From Sideroxydans sp. (GTDB taxonomy: Bacteria; Pseudomonadota; Gammaproteobacteria; Burkholderiales; Gallionellaceae): a DNA stretch of 64,000 bases. Location of the stretch: assembly GCA_024636935.1 (NCBI GenBank), contig JAGXGC010000036.1, positions 35,160 through 99,159 on the forward strand, written 5' to 3'. Position numbers and translations under genes: made by a program. Positions 7,876 through 17,907 of this stretch are shown here, piece by piece. Positions within the stretch are counted from its first letter, which is position 1. Each line of letters opens with the position of its first letter. Under the pieces are notes generated by a model that was not told the DNA's origin, did not search any database, and saw only the letters and a list, made by a program, of their open reading frames with translations.

Positions 7876-7960
7876 AATGACCTCTTGGAGGTTTGTTACG
7901 CAAAATTAAATCGTATACTTAACAAGAAATTTTAAGGGCTCTCTATAGCAGCGCTTTCAA

Positions 7961-10645
7961 TCAGAGCAACGCATCGATATTTATAAATTGCTTATCCTTA
8001 ACCATCACAAAGCGGCAGCGCCCTCCTGAGAGATCAGCCCACAACCCGCCAATCATGCGATCATCCTTTGCGGATTCCCAGCGATCTGCCCCCTTGTATT
8101 CAACCACTAGTACTGAGCCGTTCTTCAATTGGCAAATAAAGTCAGGATAAAAACGACCATCAGCCTTTTGCAAATAAAACGAACAAGTTTCTTTGCGAAC
8201 CAAATTGCGTACCCAAAATTCAATCTCGCCTTTTTGAGCAAGATTATCAAGGTGTACCGCGCATTCGAACTCTTCTTTGCTGTCGAAATCACCGATTCGT
8301 CCGTAATAGTGCTTACGGAAATCATGAACACCGTATTGGGATGTGCGCTTGTCGTAATCACTGCTGGGCGCATAGCCTTGAGGATGAAAAACAAATTGGT
8401 ATGTGTCACTTACCTGCACCCGCTTTTCATAACCATCCCCGAATAACGTTTGCTGGTATGACTGTTTCACCGCCATCAACCGCAAATCCTTGATACGCTG
8501 AGCCAGCAGATTTCGAATCAAAAACTTCTGGCGATTCGCTTTGGCGAGATCGTACTTCTGGCCTGCGAACAACTCCTCCAACCACTTTGCTACGAATGCC
8601 CGCTTGCAGTCATGTGTGATCAAGGTCTCCGGGATATTCCGGCACAACCATGCGGCCAGTTTTACCTCATCCCAATGCTCTGGTACATACGCAAATCCTA
8701 GATCGCGCTGTAAATCCTCAAGGAAGCGCGTTGTCACTTTTCCCGTTTCATCATCAATATCAATCACACCGCCAGCAGCGACCTTCAGTGCCGCCCCTAA
8801 TAACTTCAGGTGATCAGATGTTGGGCTCGCATCGTAAATCGACAAATCCCAGGGATAGTCCAACACCTCCGGATCATCGAACAACACCAAATCGCCCTGC
8901 AGCATCAAAACCATTTGCGGCACTACAAAACGCACACCCAATTCCGCCGGTGTCCGGAAGTATTCGATAGCTGTAGTACGACTCACTTCCGCCGCTTGAG
9001 TAATCGCCTGTTTCGCAGCTTCTGATTGAACAGTTTCTTTTACAGCGATTTCTTCATCTGCATTAAGCGGCCTGATGATGGTCAGGCTTTTCTCCTGCTC
9101 GTTCCAGATGACTTTTTCCCTTAATGCCTTGGGCAACACCTTCATGTTTGGCTTCTCTGACAAAGGCACTGCTACCGGATTGATAACAATACGATCTGGA
9201 TGCGCGCTGTAATCTATCCTGCCTTGTTCAGGCTTGGCTGCAGTAACAAACTCAGCTGCTGCTTTCCGATCAAACCCAGCACCATCAACCAGCCTGTCGC
9301 GTAGTGCGGAGGCTGTCTCGGCAAAGTCGCGTGATACCACAAATGCATAGGATTGGTTCAGCGCGGCATGCTCTCGATGTTTCGCATCAGGCTGGCGCAA
9401 TATGCGCCCAAGCAATTGCTCAACTGCCGTGGATGAATGCAGCGTCGCCATACTCACCAGTATGTAGGCCGATGGACAGTCCCAACCTTCCGCCAGCGCT
9501 TTTTGCGTAATGACGTATTTCACCGGACAGGTCTCATCAGCAATACCCTTGGCAAACTTGGCGTTTACATCCTCTAGTCCCTTTTCTTCGCCGGTCGCCA
9601 CCACAATTTCTTCGGGTGGAATATTGTGGTTAGCTATCAACTCCTGCCGAACCTTGTCCACATCCAGTGTTTCCACACCAGCCCGGCGCGGTTCTGCCTG
9701 GATCAATATCACCGGTCGCAAGTAGCTCGCACCTTTGCGTCTACCTTGATCAGCCAGCGCCTGCAATTCGTTGCGCCGTGCAATCGCATCCGCCAGACAC
9801 TGTTGCCAGTTCGGCTCGGTTTCCAGCACGATGGGCAGCTTGATCATCTCCTCCCCCTTCAGCTCGGCAGCGGAAACACTGTGCAGCACGTTGCTTGGGG
9901 TAACCGTGGTATCCGGCGTGGCGGTCAACTCCATGATGCCGCTCGGATTGAACTTCGCCAGCGTATCGAAAGACAACTCGGTACGATTGTTGTGTGCCTC
10001 ATCCACCACGACAAAAGGCCTGCGCAGCCGCAGCACATTAGCGAGCGAATAAGGAACAGTGTCGCCATCTTTCAACAGGTTTTCGCGTTGCACTTGCGTA
10101 ATGCCATCGAAGTGGTGCATCAATGCACCATTCGACTCATACACCTTCAAGCCTTCTGTTTCGTCGCGGCGGAATGCCTGAATGGTGGAAACAATAACCA
10201 CAGTCGAAGTTTCCAGCGTGGCGCGGGTAAGCGATTTTGCCTCGCTCAAATCCATCACTGCAATCTCCCCGGCATCTTTCAACGCGGTGTAATAAGGATG
10301 CTCGCGACTCTTCAGGGCACGCAACGTTTGCTCGCGGATCGCCTTAGAAGGAACCAACCAAAGAATCACACTGTATTCGCTGCGTAACAGGTGGGTATTG
10401 ACCAGCGCCACGGTCTTGGCTGCCAGCCAAGTCTTGCCGCCCCCGGTCGGCACACGCAAACAGAAATACGGCATTTCCGGTGGAAAACCGGCGATTGCGG
10501 CATATGGCACCCCATTGTTCCACAAGTCTTGCGTCATTTTGTAAAACGCCGTATTTGCATCGCCGAACTGATGTACCGTCTGGAAATAGCCGGAGATGCT
10601 ATCTAGCACGCTCTGCTGGTAGATTTTCGGGATAAAGGCAGCCAT
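7961..10645 (-). CDS. res: Type III restriction enzyme Res subunit
   Basis: This 894-residue superfamily 2 helicase-nuclease contains Walker A (VPTGGGKT, residues 65-72), the DEAH box (VVDEAHNNR), motif III-like LTATPD, and motif VI (EQLLGRILRQP). Near the C-terminus, FYPDFICQLKNGSVLVVEYKG is a PD-(D/E)xK endonuclease core. In type III systems, Res uses ATP to move from the Mod-bound site and cleaves beside two inverted unmethylated sites. The length is normal for the family and no disruption is visible. The start lies two bases after the mod stop, so translation is probably coupled. It is the second gene of the four-gene defence island. Confidence 0.93.
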   Translation of the reverse strand: MAAFIPKIYQQSVLDSISGYFQTVHQFGDANTAFYKMTQDLWNNGVPYAAIAGFPPEMPYFCLRVPTGGGKTWLAAKTVALVNTHLLRSEYSVILWLVPSKAIREQTLRALKSREHPYYTALKDAGEIAVMDLSEAKSLTRATLETSTVVIVSTIQAFRRDETEGLKVYESNGALMHHFDGITQVQRENLLKDGDTVPYSLANVLRLRRPFVVVDEAHNNRTELSFDTLAKFNPSGIMELTATPDTTVTPSNVLHSVSAAELKGEEMIKLPIVLETEPNWQQCLADAIARRNELQALADQGRRKGASYLRPVILIQAEPRRAGVETLDVDKVRQELIANHNIPPEEIVVATGEEKGLEDVNAKFAKGIADETCPVKYVITQKALAEGWDCPSAYILVSMATLHSSTAVEQLLGRILRQPDAKHREHAALNQSYAFVVSRDFAETASALRDRLVDGAGFDRKAAAEFVTAAKPEQGRIDYSAHPDRIVINPVAVPLSEKPNMKVLPKALREKVIWNEQEKSLTIIRPLNADEEIAVKETVQSEAAKQAITQAAEVSRTTAIEYFRTPAELGVRFVVPQMVLMLQGDLVLFDDPEVLDYPWDLSIYDASPTSDHLKLLGAALKVAAGGVIDIDDETGKVTTRFLEDLQRDLGFAYVPEHWDEVKLAAWLCRNIPETLITHDCKRAFVAKWLEELFAGQKYDLAKANRQKFLIRNLLAQRIKDLRLMAVKQSYQQTLFGDGYEKRVQVSDTYQFVFHPQGYAPSSDYDKRTSQYGVHDFRKHYYGRIGDFDSKEEFECAVHLDNLAQKGEIEFWVRNLVRKETCSFYLQKADGRFYPDFICQLKNGSVLVVEYKGADRWESAKDDRMIGGLWADLSGGRCRFVMVKDKQFINIDALL

Positions 10646-10647
10646 GC

Positions 10648-12357
10648 TTAAACCTCCAACGCGTAAGGCGTTTGCTTGAAAACAATCTGTTCGCGTGCTA
10701 ACCGTGCCGCGCCCAAGCGGCTGGCGGTGGCAAAGATCACTTTAGTGCCCTCATGCAGCGGCAGTATGTCGTACACAGGCCCGGTCAGCACATTACCGCC
10801 CCCTACAGATTTATCTTTCAGGATACCGTTGTAGAGCAGGTAGATTGCACGACCTTCGTGGATGCCCAGCAAAGGCGAATTTGCCTTGCCGGTAAACCCC
10901 GTGCCGGTTTCCACAAACCAGACGAACTCGGCCAGTTGCGCGAATGTAACGTCCGCGCGGATTTGGCCTTGCGCTGTGAATAGAGGATCTTCGGATAGAT
11001 GACAGAATTGAAAACCAGAACCAAGACCTGCAATCGCTTCGCCTCTTGCATTGACAAAACCTAATGCCGCTTTTTTGACACGCTCACAGGTAATGCCAAT
11101 GGCAATTGACTCTTTCATTTCAGTCAGAATAAAGCGACGACGCTGTTGGTCTGCGGCATTCAATTTTAGGACAGCATGACCCGTGGTGCCTGAACCGGCG
11201 AAGGAATCCAAGACGATGTCTTCACCAGATGTTGTAAAGCTTAAAAGTTCTTCTAATAATTCGGTTGGTTTTGGAAAATCAAAGGGCCTCTTGTCACCAG
11301 GAAACATTCCTTTAATTTCATTAGTCCCAACTCGACCATCGAGTTCAAAAAGGCTTGATAGCTTTGCACGATAATCTCTGACGTACACTTTGAGTTCGAC
11401 CAGCTTTCTTTCGTCCATTCCGAAAATAATTCTTCCCTGCTCAAGAAGGTCTTGCATGGAAGTTTCAGGGAAGCGGTACCCCATCATCGGTTGTACGCAC
11501 GGTTTGCCTGTTTCGGGATGTATCACGTCATACCGATAACCTTCCTTGCCCGGATTATGTACGCTTCTCATCCCGGTAAATATTCCACCGTCATCAATAA
11601 ACTTATAATCCTGAAATGGCCACAAATGATCCTTGTTTTTACGAAACCATTTTGTGTATTCAGTTTGCCGTTTTTCTTGGTCAGCATATTCACTAACAAA
11701 TTGATCGCTGATTTCAAGCAATCTCGTCTTAACTGCGAGGCTGGTGGATTTCCACTCTTTTGGCAACCGATCCTTACGACGTGAGTAACACAAAATATAT
11801 TCGTGTTCGATGGCTATATTGGTCGGGTTGTTGTCAGTGACATTCTTCCAGATGATTGTACCTACACGGTTGTTGATCCCGAAAACTTCATCGAGTAGGC
11901 ATCTAAAGTTCGCGAACTCATTTTCGTCGATGCTGGCGAATAAAACGCCATCATCCCTAAGGAATTTATGCAATAGTTGCAAGCGTGGGTACATCATGCA
12001 GAGCCACTTGTCATGACGAGAGAGGTCTTCGGCTTCCTCCCCAACTACCTTTCCAAGCCACTGCTTTATCTCTGGGCTGTTGACGTTGTCGCTGTATATC
12101 CACCCTGTGCGTTTACCGTCTTCATCGCGGTCATCGACGCCAGTGTTATACGGTGGGTCTATGTAGATGCACTTCACTTGCCCCGCATAGCGCGGCAGTA
12201 GGGCTTTAAGCGCATGCAGGTTGTCGCCCTGCACAATGAGATTGCCGCTGTTTGCATCGCCACATGAAAGATTGGCTACCGGTTCCAGCAAACGGTATGG
12301 CACTTCCTTATGGTGTTTAACAACGGCTTCTTTGCCGATCCAATTCAGAGTAGGCAT
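10648..12357 (-). CDS. mod: Type III DNA methyltransferase Mod subunit
   Basis: This 569-residue beta-class amino-methyltransferase has motif IV DPPYNTG (residues 67-73) preceding the SAM-binding motif I FAGSGTTGHAVL in the C-terminal half, the circular order typical of type III Mod proteins. The central region between the motifs (about 170-370) would be the target recognition domain. Mod methylates adenine at N6 in an asymmetric site and guides Res. No simple-sequence repeat occurs in the frame, so it shows no sign of the phase variation found in some mod genes. It heads the leftward island; the 193 bases upstream contain no other gene, so the island promoter should lie there. Confidence 0.92.
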   Translation of the reverse strand: MPTLNWIGKEAVVKHHKEVPYRLLEPVANLSCGDANSGNLIVQGDNLHALKALLPRYAGQVKCIYIDPPYNTGVDDRDEDGKRTGWIYSDNVNSPEIKQWLGKVVGEEAEDLSRHDKWLCMMYPRLQLLHKFLRDDGVLFASIDENEFANFRCLLDEVFGINNRVGTIIWKNVTDNNPTNIAIEHEYILCYSRRKDRLPKEWKSTSLAVKTRLLEISDQFVSEYADQEKRQTEYTKWFRKNKDHLWPFQDYKFIDDGGIFTGMRSVHNPGKEGYRYDVIHPETGKPCVQPMMGYRFPETSMQDLLEQGRIIFGMDERKLVELKVYVRDYRAKLSSLFELDGRVGTNEIKGMFPGDKRPFDFPKPTELLEELLSFTTSGEDIVLDSFAGSGTTGHAVLKLNAADQQRRRFILTEMKESIAIGITCERVKKAALGFVNARGEAIAGLGSGFQFCHLSEDPLFTAQGQIRADVTFAQLAEFVWFVETGTGFTGKANSPLLGIHEGRAIYLLYNGILKDKSVGGGNVLTGPVYDILPLHEGTKVIFATASRLGAARLAREQIVFKQTPYALEV

Positions 12358-12550
12358 GTTTCAAAAATCCCCAATTCAGCTGCAATCTTAATATGATGGT
12401 TTTTATTCATGAATTTCGTTCTGTAATTTCTAGCCAAGGTCACAATCTTCGACCATAGAGTTCCGCACGAATAGTACCGACCCTACCGAGTATCGCCAAT
12501 ACTTAAGAATATATAGACCGCTGGATACAAAGCGGTGAAGCGTTGCCACT

Positions 12551-12829
12551 TTAGTGATGCAACGCCTTATCCAGTGAATGCTCGAACTTCTCGGCATCGT
12601 TCTGTGTGACGTAATACTTTACCGTTGGGCCGGTCATGAGCTTGGCGCAGGAGTTCACCAGCTCCATGGCGATGGGATATTTGCCGGTGGCGATGGCTTC
12701 TTTCAGGAGAGTGAGTCTGTTGCCTGCGTCTTCCAAGGTGAGGCAGAAGTGATTTGTATCGTCGGTGATGCTGATGCTTTTGATGCCTGCATGTGTGACT
12801 GCTTGGCAGTGGAATTTCTTCTTTGACAT
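12551..12829 (-). CDS. Hypothetical protein, 92 aa
   Basis: This small soluble protein of unknown family starts MSKKKFHCQAV. The ATG at 12827-12829 follows GGGAGAGCCAC, a good ribosome binding site, so an in-frame start 51 bases upstream was not used. The sequence mixes short strands and helices (SISITDDTNHFCLTLED, then NRLTLLKEAIATGKYPIAMELVNSC) and has no membrane segment, signal peptide or recognisable motif. It sits alone between the type III island and purD. The GCGTTGC/GCAACGC inverted repeat overlapping its stop codon may act as a 3' end. Confidence 0.6.
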   Translation of the reverse strand: MSKKKFHCQAVTHAGIKSISITDDTNHFCLTLEDAGNRLTLLKEAIATGKYPIAMELVNSCAKLMTGPTVKYYVTQNDAEKFEHSLDKALHH

Positions 12830-12982
12830 GTGGCTCTCCCGTGGGTGTTTTGCGATGTGCGGCGGTTGCCGCATCACCATTGTGCTGGGATGGATAGTAA
12901 CCGTTATGCCTTGCGGGTGATATGTGGCGTTTGGCCTATATAACTTCGTGGCAATGGCCTTTGGTCTGGCGCTTGTAAAACA

Positions 12983-13012
12983 AAACGGGGAAGCGTTACC
13001 GCTTCCCCGTTT
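12983..13012 (-). terminator. Intrinsic terminator downstream of purD
   Basis: AAACGGGGAAGCG (12983-12995) pairs with CGCTTCCCCGTTT (13000-13012) around TTAC. Both strands continue in T-rich sequence (TTTCTTTT on plus; a T-rich run on minus). On the minus strand it lies 42 bases after the purD stop and closes the purine cluster. Confidence 0.85.
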
Positions 13013-13054
13013 CTTTTCTATTCATCCTTCGACTCGCTCAGGACGAACGGTTTG

Positions 13055-14326
13055 TTACTTCCGCCCTATCGCGCGATAGCCGATGTCTTTACGCATCTGG
13101 CAGCCGTCGAACTTGATGGTGTCGGCGATCTCGTAAGCGCGTTGTTGGGCGCGCTTGACCATGTCGCCTAGGGCGACGACGCAGAGGACGCGGCCGCCAC
13201 TGGTGACGACCTTGCCGTCTTGCATGGTGGTGCCGGCGTGGAAGACGTGGGCGTCTTCTAGTTGCTTGGCTAGGCCGGTGATCTCGTCACCTTTGCGCGG
13301 GGTGTCGGGATAGTTGGCGGCAGCCATGACGACGCCGAGTGCGGTGCGTTTATCCCATTCGGCTTCTACTTTGTCGAGCGTGCCGGCGATGCCGTGTTCG
13401 ATCAGTACGGCGAAGTCGCTCTTCAGACGCAGCATGATGGGCTGGGTTTCGGGGTCGCCGAAACGGCAGTTGAATTCCAACACTTTGAGGCCACCGTCCG
13501 GCGAGATCATCAGTCCGGCGTAGAGGAAGCCGGTGAAGACGGTGCCTTCATTCGCCATGCCGCGCACGACGGGCATGATGACTTCGCGCAGTGCCTTGGC
13601 GTGGATGGTGGGCGTGACGACGGGTGCGGGTGAATATGCGCCCATGCCGCCGGTGTTGGGACCTTGGTCGCCGTCGAGCAGACGTTTGTGGTCTTGGCTG
13701 CTGGCCATGGCGAGTACGTTCTTGCCGTCGACCATGACGATGAAGCTGGCTTCTTCGCCGGTGAGGAATTCTTCGACCACGACGCGCGCACCGGCATCGC
13801 CTAGCTTGTTGTCGGACAGCATCATGTCGATGGCTTCGAATGCTTCTTCATTCGTCATGGCGACGACCACGCCTTTGCCTGCGGCGAGTCCGTCGGCTTT
13901 GACGACGATGGGTGCACCGTGTTTTTCAACGTAGGCTTTGGCGGGTGCGATCTCGCTGAAGGTTTCGAAGAAGGCGGTGGGGATGTTGTGGCGCGTCATG
14001 AAGCGCTTAGCGAAATCCTTGGAGGATTCGAGTTGCGCGGCGGCTTTGGTGGGGCCGAATATCTTCAGACCCTCGGCGCGGAACACGTCGACCACGCCAG
14101 CGGCCAGCGGTGCTTCGGGACCGACCACGGTCATGTAGATGTCGTTAGTCTTGGCGAACTCAAGCAGCTCGGGAATGGCGGTGATGTCGATGTTCTCCAC
14201 ACCTTCTTCCAGCGCAGTGCCCGCGTTGCCGGGGGCGACGTAGACCTTCTGTACCTTCTTGCCTTGCGCCAGACGCCAAGCGAGTGCGTGCTCGCGACCG
14301 CCGGAACCGATGACTAGAATTTTCAA
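13055..14326 (-). CDS. purD: Phosphoribosylamine-glycine ligase
   Basis: This 423-residue ATP-grasp enzyme catalyses step 2 of de novo purine synthesis: 5-phosphoribosylamine + glycine + ATP to GAR. Visible motifs are the N-terminal KILVIGSGGREHALAW, VVKADGLAAGKGV, GDQGPNTGGMGAYSPAP and EFNCRFGDPETQ. The start codon is TTG (14324-14326), preceded by AAGGAAG at a six-base spacing; no better start gives the conserved N-terminus. It is normally directly downstream of purH in betaproteobacteria, but here a DUF262 gene lies between them, ending 29 bases before purD. Loss of shared translation signals could lower PurD output, which is speculation. Confidence 0.96.
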   Translation of the reverse strand: MKILVIGSGGREHALAWRLAQGKKVQKVYVAPGNAGTALEEGVENIDITAIPELLEFAKTNDIYMTVVGPEAPLAAGVVDVFRAEGLKIFGPTKAAAQLESSKDFAKRFMTRHNIPTAFFETFSEIAPAKAYVEKHGAPIVVKADGLAAGKGVVVAMTNEEAFEAIDMMLSDNKLGDAGARVVVEEFLTGEEASFIVMVDGKNVLAMASSQDHKRLLDGDQGPNTGGMGAYSPAPVVTPTIHAKALREVIMPVVRGMANEGTVFTGFLYAGLMISPDGGLKVLEFNCRFGDPETQPIMLRLKSDFAVLIEHGIAGTLDKVEAEWDKRTALGVVMAAANYPDTPRKGDEITGLAKQLEDAHVFHAGTTMQDGKVVTSGGRVLCVVALGDMVKRAQQRAYEIADTIKFDGCQMRKDIGYRAIGRK

Positions 14327-14355
14327 CTTTTTCTTCCTTAATAAATGGCTACAAC

Positions 14356-16155
14356 TTAGGCATATCCAAACACATCCAAAGCCAGCAGTTTTAGATGAGC
14401 ATGCCTTTGTTGAATGCTCTTGCTATTCCATTCGCCAAAGCTAGGTAGCATTGCCGCAGTTTTCGCAAATGTAGTAGCTGATCCAACTGATTGAGAGCTG
14501 GCTAGTGAACGCGTCATAAATAAGCCAGATTTTGCATATTCTGGGCGTTTATCGGCAAAGTAGTCCCGTCCAATAGAACAGTTGATTGCTGCTTCCAGCA
14601 AAGTGAGGTTGCCCAGCCGCTGTTTATATCGATCATAATTGGCCGCATCATCGAACCCTTCACGCTGTTCTAATGTGGGATTATCTGGCAGCACATGCTC
14701 AATATGATGCTTCCAGTAATGCTGGAGGTGATTTACTGCTTGTGGGTGCGCCAGAGTTTCCACATGCTGCGCAATGCGACTTAATACAAAGCGACAGGCT
14801 GTTTTTCTTTCTAAGGAGAGCTCATCCAGAGACTGTTCAATTTTGGCGCGACGACGTGCTATTTCAGGTTGTACCCAACCCGCCAAATGACAGCGCAAAC
14901 GTTCCATGCGCACTAGTGACGTAAGTAGCTTCCCATGGTCATCACGCTGCAAATTAAGCTCATCAATAAATATCCGCAGTTGAGGGGCTGCGGCAGCGAA
15001 GATAATATCTAACGCTTTGGTCGGCTCTTTTGTCAGCACGAATGCCACAAATAAACTTTCCATTTGTTTGGCCACTTCAAAAACTTCCGCTGCTTCCAAT
15101 TTGTCTGTTGCCAACATTACGATCAGATGTTGCCTTGCGCGCGCAGATAGTTGGTAAATATGCCCCAACGGCTCGCAAGGAGTCACTACGTGCTGTTTAT
15201 AAACATGCGCAGCAGCCAACAATGTCTTTGCATAGGCTATCGGGTCTTGGGCGAGGCCAATTTTCTCGCCGTTATCACCTAGCCATTTGTAAAGATTTTC
15301 TTCAACGATGGGTTTGCTGTTCTCGCGTGCATCCGCGTAACGTGACAGCACAAAATATCTTAGGAAACGCAATGGCTTCTCACCCTTACCATCTTCAATA
15401 GTGCGAATCATGTCCTGCCATATTTTTGTAAGCTGCTCAAATTGAGCTTGCGGCGCTTTCTGGAACAGCAAATTTTTCAACAAGTCTAATGAGTTCAAAC
15501 TTACGCCACGGTCATTTACCGTTTCAAAAATACGCAATGCATCAGCGATATTTCCAGTTTGAATACACACCAAACGCACACGCTGCGTTAATGCCGCCTG
15601 AAAGCGGCGCAGCTTATCCACATCATTGCTGAAGTTTTCAATGAAAAAATCAAGTGCCGTCTTATAGGCCGCTAACATATTGCTTGCGGATTTTGGCAGC
15701 CCCTTGTCGGATGTAGGGATGTTTCCACCAGCGATCTTTTGAAGTACATCTCCCGCATCGTCGTAAAGTGGCTTTAGGCGCAAACGAATTTCAGGTATGC
15801 CATTCGCGTCATCCTTCTCATCCTGAATCATTTTTGACAACGAAGTCAGGGGTACGCTGTCTTTGAGAAATACTCGTCTGTCACGAAAAGCACAGAGTGA
15901 AATAAACAAAGTCGTGATGCGTTGCTGCCCATCAATTAGATGGAACACTTTGTCATTTTGATAGGCAACAATGCTGCCAATGAAATACTCGGATTGAGTA
16001 GGCGAACCATTGTCATCAAACAGACCATCTAGTGCATCCGACAGCAAAGCTTCAACCTGTTCTTTCTGCCAGACATACTCACGCTGGAAACGTGGCACTT
16101 CGTAAAAATCTTTAAACACCTCTTCGATTGTCGGGTGAGTAACGTTGATCTGCAT
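14356..16155 (-). CDS. GmrSD-like DUF262/DUF1524 restriction protein
   Basis: This 599-residue protein fuses an N-terminal DUF262 domain to a C-terminal DUF1524 HNH-type nuclease. VPRFQREYVW (20-29) and DGQQRITTL (75-83) are the DUF262 signature, a ParB-like NTP-binding pocket. Near residues 490-540, HHIEHVLP followed by LGNLTLLEAAIN matches the His-Asn nuclease core. Such proteins include GmrSD, a type IV enzyme that cuts glucosylated cytosine phage DNA, and BrxU. The strong site AAGGAGT precedes the ATG. It lies within the purH-purD interval, in the same orientation, so it may be transcribed from the purine promoter. The substrate modification is unknown. Confidence 0.88.
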   Translation of the reverse strand: MQINVTHPTIEEVFKDFYEVPRFQREYVWQKEQVEALLSDALDGLFDDNGSPTQSEYFIGSIVAYQNDKVFHLIDGQQRITTLFISLCAFRDRRVFLKDSVPLTSLSKMIQDEKDDANGIPEIRLRLKPLYDDAGDVLQKIAGGNIPTSDKGLPKSASNMLAAYKTALDFFIENFSNDVDKLRRFQAALTQRVRLVCIQTGNIADALRIFETVNDRGVSLNSLDLLKNLLFQKAPQAQFEQLTKIWQDMIRTIEDGKGEKPLRFLRYFVLSRYADARENSKPIVEENLYKWLGDNGEKIGLAQDPIAYAKTLLAAAHVYKQHVVTPCEPLGHIYQLSARARQHLIVMLATDKLEAAEVFEVAKQMESLFVAFVLTKEPTKALDIIFAAAAPQLRIFIDELNLQRDDHGKLLTSLVRMERLRCHLAGWVQPEIARRRAKIEQSLDELSLERKTACRFVLSRIAQHVETLAHPQAVNHLQHYWKHHIEHVLPDNPTLEQREGFDDAANYDRYKQRLGNLTLLEAAINCSIGRDYFADKRPEYAKSGLFMTRSLASSQSVGSATTFAKTAAMLPSFGEWNSKSIQQRHAHLKLLALDVFGYA

Positions 16156-16221
16156 TATTTACTCCTTGCTAAGCCGTATTTACTTCGGGTGCGACGATCA
16201 AAGAAAATCATCCGCGTGTTG

Positions 16222-16246
16222 GGGCAAGTTTCATCTTAACTTGCCC
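16222..16246 (-). terminator. Hairpin between purH and DUF262 gene
   Basis: GGGCAAGTT (16222-16230) pairs with AACTTGCCC (16238-16246) around a 7-base loop, 12 bases after the purH stop on the minus strand. There is no immediate U-tract, so it may be an old terminator, an attenuator or an mRNA-stabilising hairpin. Confidence 0.4.
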
Positions 16247-16257
16247 TCACCACTTAA

Positions 16258-17820
16258 TTAGTGCCTGAAGTGACGGTGGCCGGTGAACACCATCGCCAGA
16301 CCCAACTCGTCGGCGGCGGCGATGACTTCTTCGTCGCGCATGGAACCGCCCGGCTGGATGACAGCCTTGGCGCCTGCTTGTGCCAGTACGTCGATACCGT
16401 CACGGAACGGGAAGAAGGCGTCGGAAGACACCACGGAATCGACCAGGCTCAAACCTGCGTTCTGCGCCTTGATGCTGGCGATGCGGGTGGAGTCGACACG
16501 GCTCATCTGGCCTGCGCCGACGCCGAGTGTTTGGCCGCCTTTGCAGAATACGATGGCGTTGGATTTAACGTATTTGGCCACGCGCCATGCGAACAGCAGG
16601 TCGGCCATTTGTTCTTTGCTGGGCTGTGCCTTGGTGACGACTTTGAGGTGTTCTGCACCGACGTTGAGTGCGTCCGGGCTTTGCACCAGCAGACCGCCGG
16701 AGACGCGCTTCACGTCCCACTGGTTGTGTGCGTTGGACAGCGGCACGGTGAGCACGCGCACGTTCTGCTTGGCGGCGGTGACTTTGAGTGCGGCTTCGGT
16801 GGCGCTCGGCGCGATGATGACTTCGACGAACTGGTTGGCGGTGATCAGCGTGGCGGTGGCTTCATCCAACTCGCGGTTGAAGGCGATGATGCCGCCGAAC
16901 GCGGAGGTGGTGTCTGTTGCGTAGGCCAGCTTGTATGCGCTCAATGCGCTGTCGGCGATGGCGACGCCGCAAGGGTTGGCATGCTTGACGATGACGCAGG
17001 CAGGCTGGTCGAAGGTCTTCACACATTCCCATGCTGCATCGGAGTCGCCGATGTTGTTGTAGCTGAGTTCTTTGCCCTGCACTTGCGTGTAGTCGGCGAT
17101 GCCGCCGGGCAGCGCGATGAGGTCGCGATAGAAAGCGGCGCTCTGGTGTGGGTTCTCGCCGTAGCGCATCTCTTGCACTTTGGCGAAGTTGAAGTTGATC
17201 TGCGCCGGGAAAGCTTGCTTGCTACCGTCGCTGTTGATGGCGGTGAGGTAGTTGCTGATCATGCTGTCGTAAGCGGCGGTGTGCGAGAAGGCTTTTTTAG
17301 CCAAGTCGAAACGCGATGCGTCGGATACGGTGCAGTTGTTGGTGCGCATCTCGGCCAGCACATCGGCGTAGTCGACCGGGTCGGTGACGATGGCGACGTG
17401 TGCGTGGTTCTTGGCAGCGGAACGCACCATGGTCGGGCCGCCGATGTCGATGTTCTCGATGGCGTCTTCCAGCGTGCAACCGGGCTTGGCGATGGTGGCC
17501 GCGAACGGGTACAGGTTGACCACGACGAGGTCGATGGTGGGGATGTCGTGCTTCTTCAGAGTGGCGACATGCTCAGGCAGATCGCGACGCGCCAGAATGC
17601 CGGCGTGCACTTTGGGTTGCAGCGTTTTCACACGGCCATCGAGCATCTCAGGGAAGCCGGTGTAGTCGGCGACTTCGGTGCACGGCACGCCGTTGTCGGC
17701 GAGCAGCTTGGCAGTGCCGCCGGTGGACAACAGCTTCACGCCGAGGTCGTGCAGACCTTTGGCGAATTCGAGTACGCCGGATTTATCCGAGACGCTGATG
17801 AGTGCTTGTGTGATGGCCAT
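16258..17820 (-). CDS. purH: AICAR transformylase / IMP cyclohydrolase
   Basis: This 520-residue bifunctional enzyme performs the last two steps to IMP. The N-terminal IMP cyclohydrolase (MGS-like) domain shows [25 protein letters not shown] and [15 protein letters not shown]. The C-terminal transformylase domain contains [33 protein letters not shown] and [11 protein letters not shown]. The ATG at 17818-17820 gives the standard [10 protein letters not shown] start; an upstream in-frame ATG is less likely. It follows fis, with 87 bases between. A same-length open frame on the opposite strand is a codon-bias shadow. Confidence 0.97.
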   Translation of the reverse strand: MAITQALISVSDKSGVLEFAKGLHDLGVKLLSTGGTAKLLADNGVPCTEVADYTGFPEMLDGRVKTLQPKVHAGILARRDLPEHVATLKKHDIPTIDLVVVNLYPFAATIAKPGCTLEDAIENIDIGGPTMVRSAAKNHAHVAIVTDPVDYADVLAEMRTNNCTVSDASRFDLAKKAFSHTAAYDSMISNYLTAINSDGSKQAFPAQINFNFAKVQEMRYGENPHQSAAFYRDLIALPGGIADYTQVQGKELSYNNIGDSDAAWECVKTFDQPACVIVKHANPCGVAIADSALSAYKLAYATDTTSAFGGIIAFNRELDEATATLITANQFVEVIIAPSATEAALKVTAAKQNVRVLTVPLSNAHNQWDVKRVSGGLLVQSPDALNVGAEHLKVVTKAQPSKEQMADLLFAWRVAKYVKSNAIVFCKGGQTLGVGAGQMSRVDSTRIASIKAQNAGLSLVDSVVSSDAFFPFRDGIDVLAQAGAKAVIQPGGSMRDEEVIAAADELGLAMVFTGHRHFRH

Positions 17821-17907
17821 GTTCTTCTTTCGTGGATGTTCAAAAATGTTGTCCGGCAAGATCTTCCTTGCACGCGCTCCCGCAAACGGGAAAGTGGACT
17901 TGTTCGC

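Noticed and set aside
10648..12357. Phase-variable mod gene
   Set aside because: No homopolymer or tandem short repeat was found in or before the frame, and the gene is intact.
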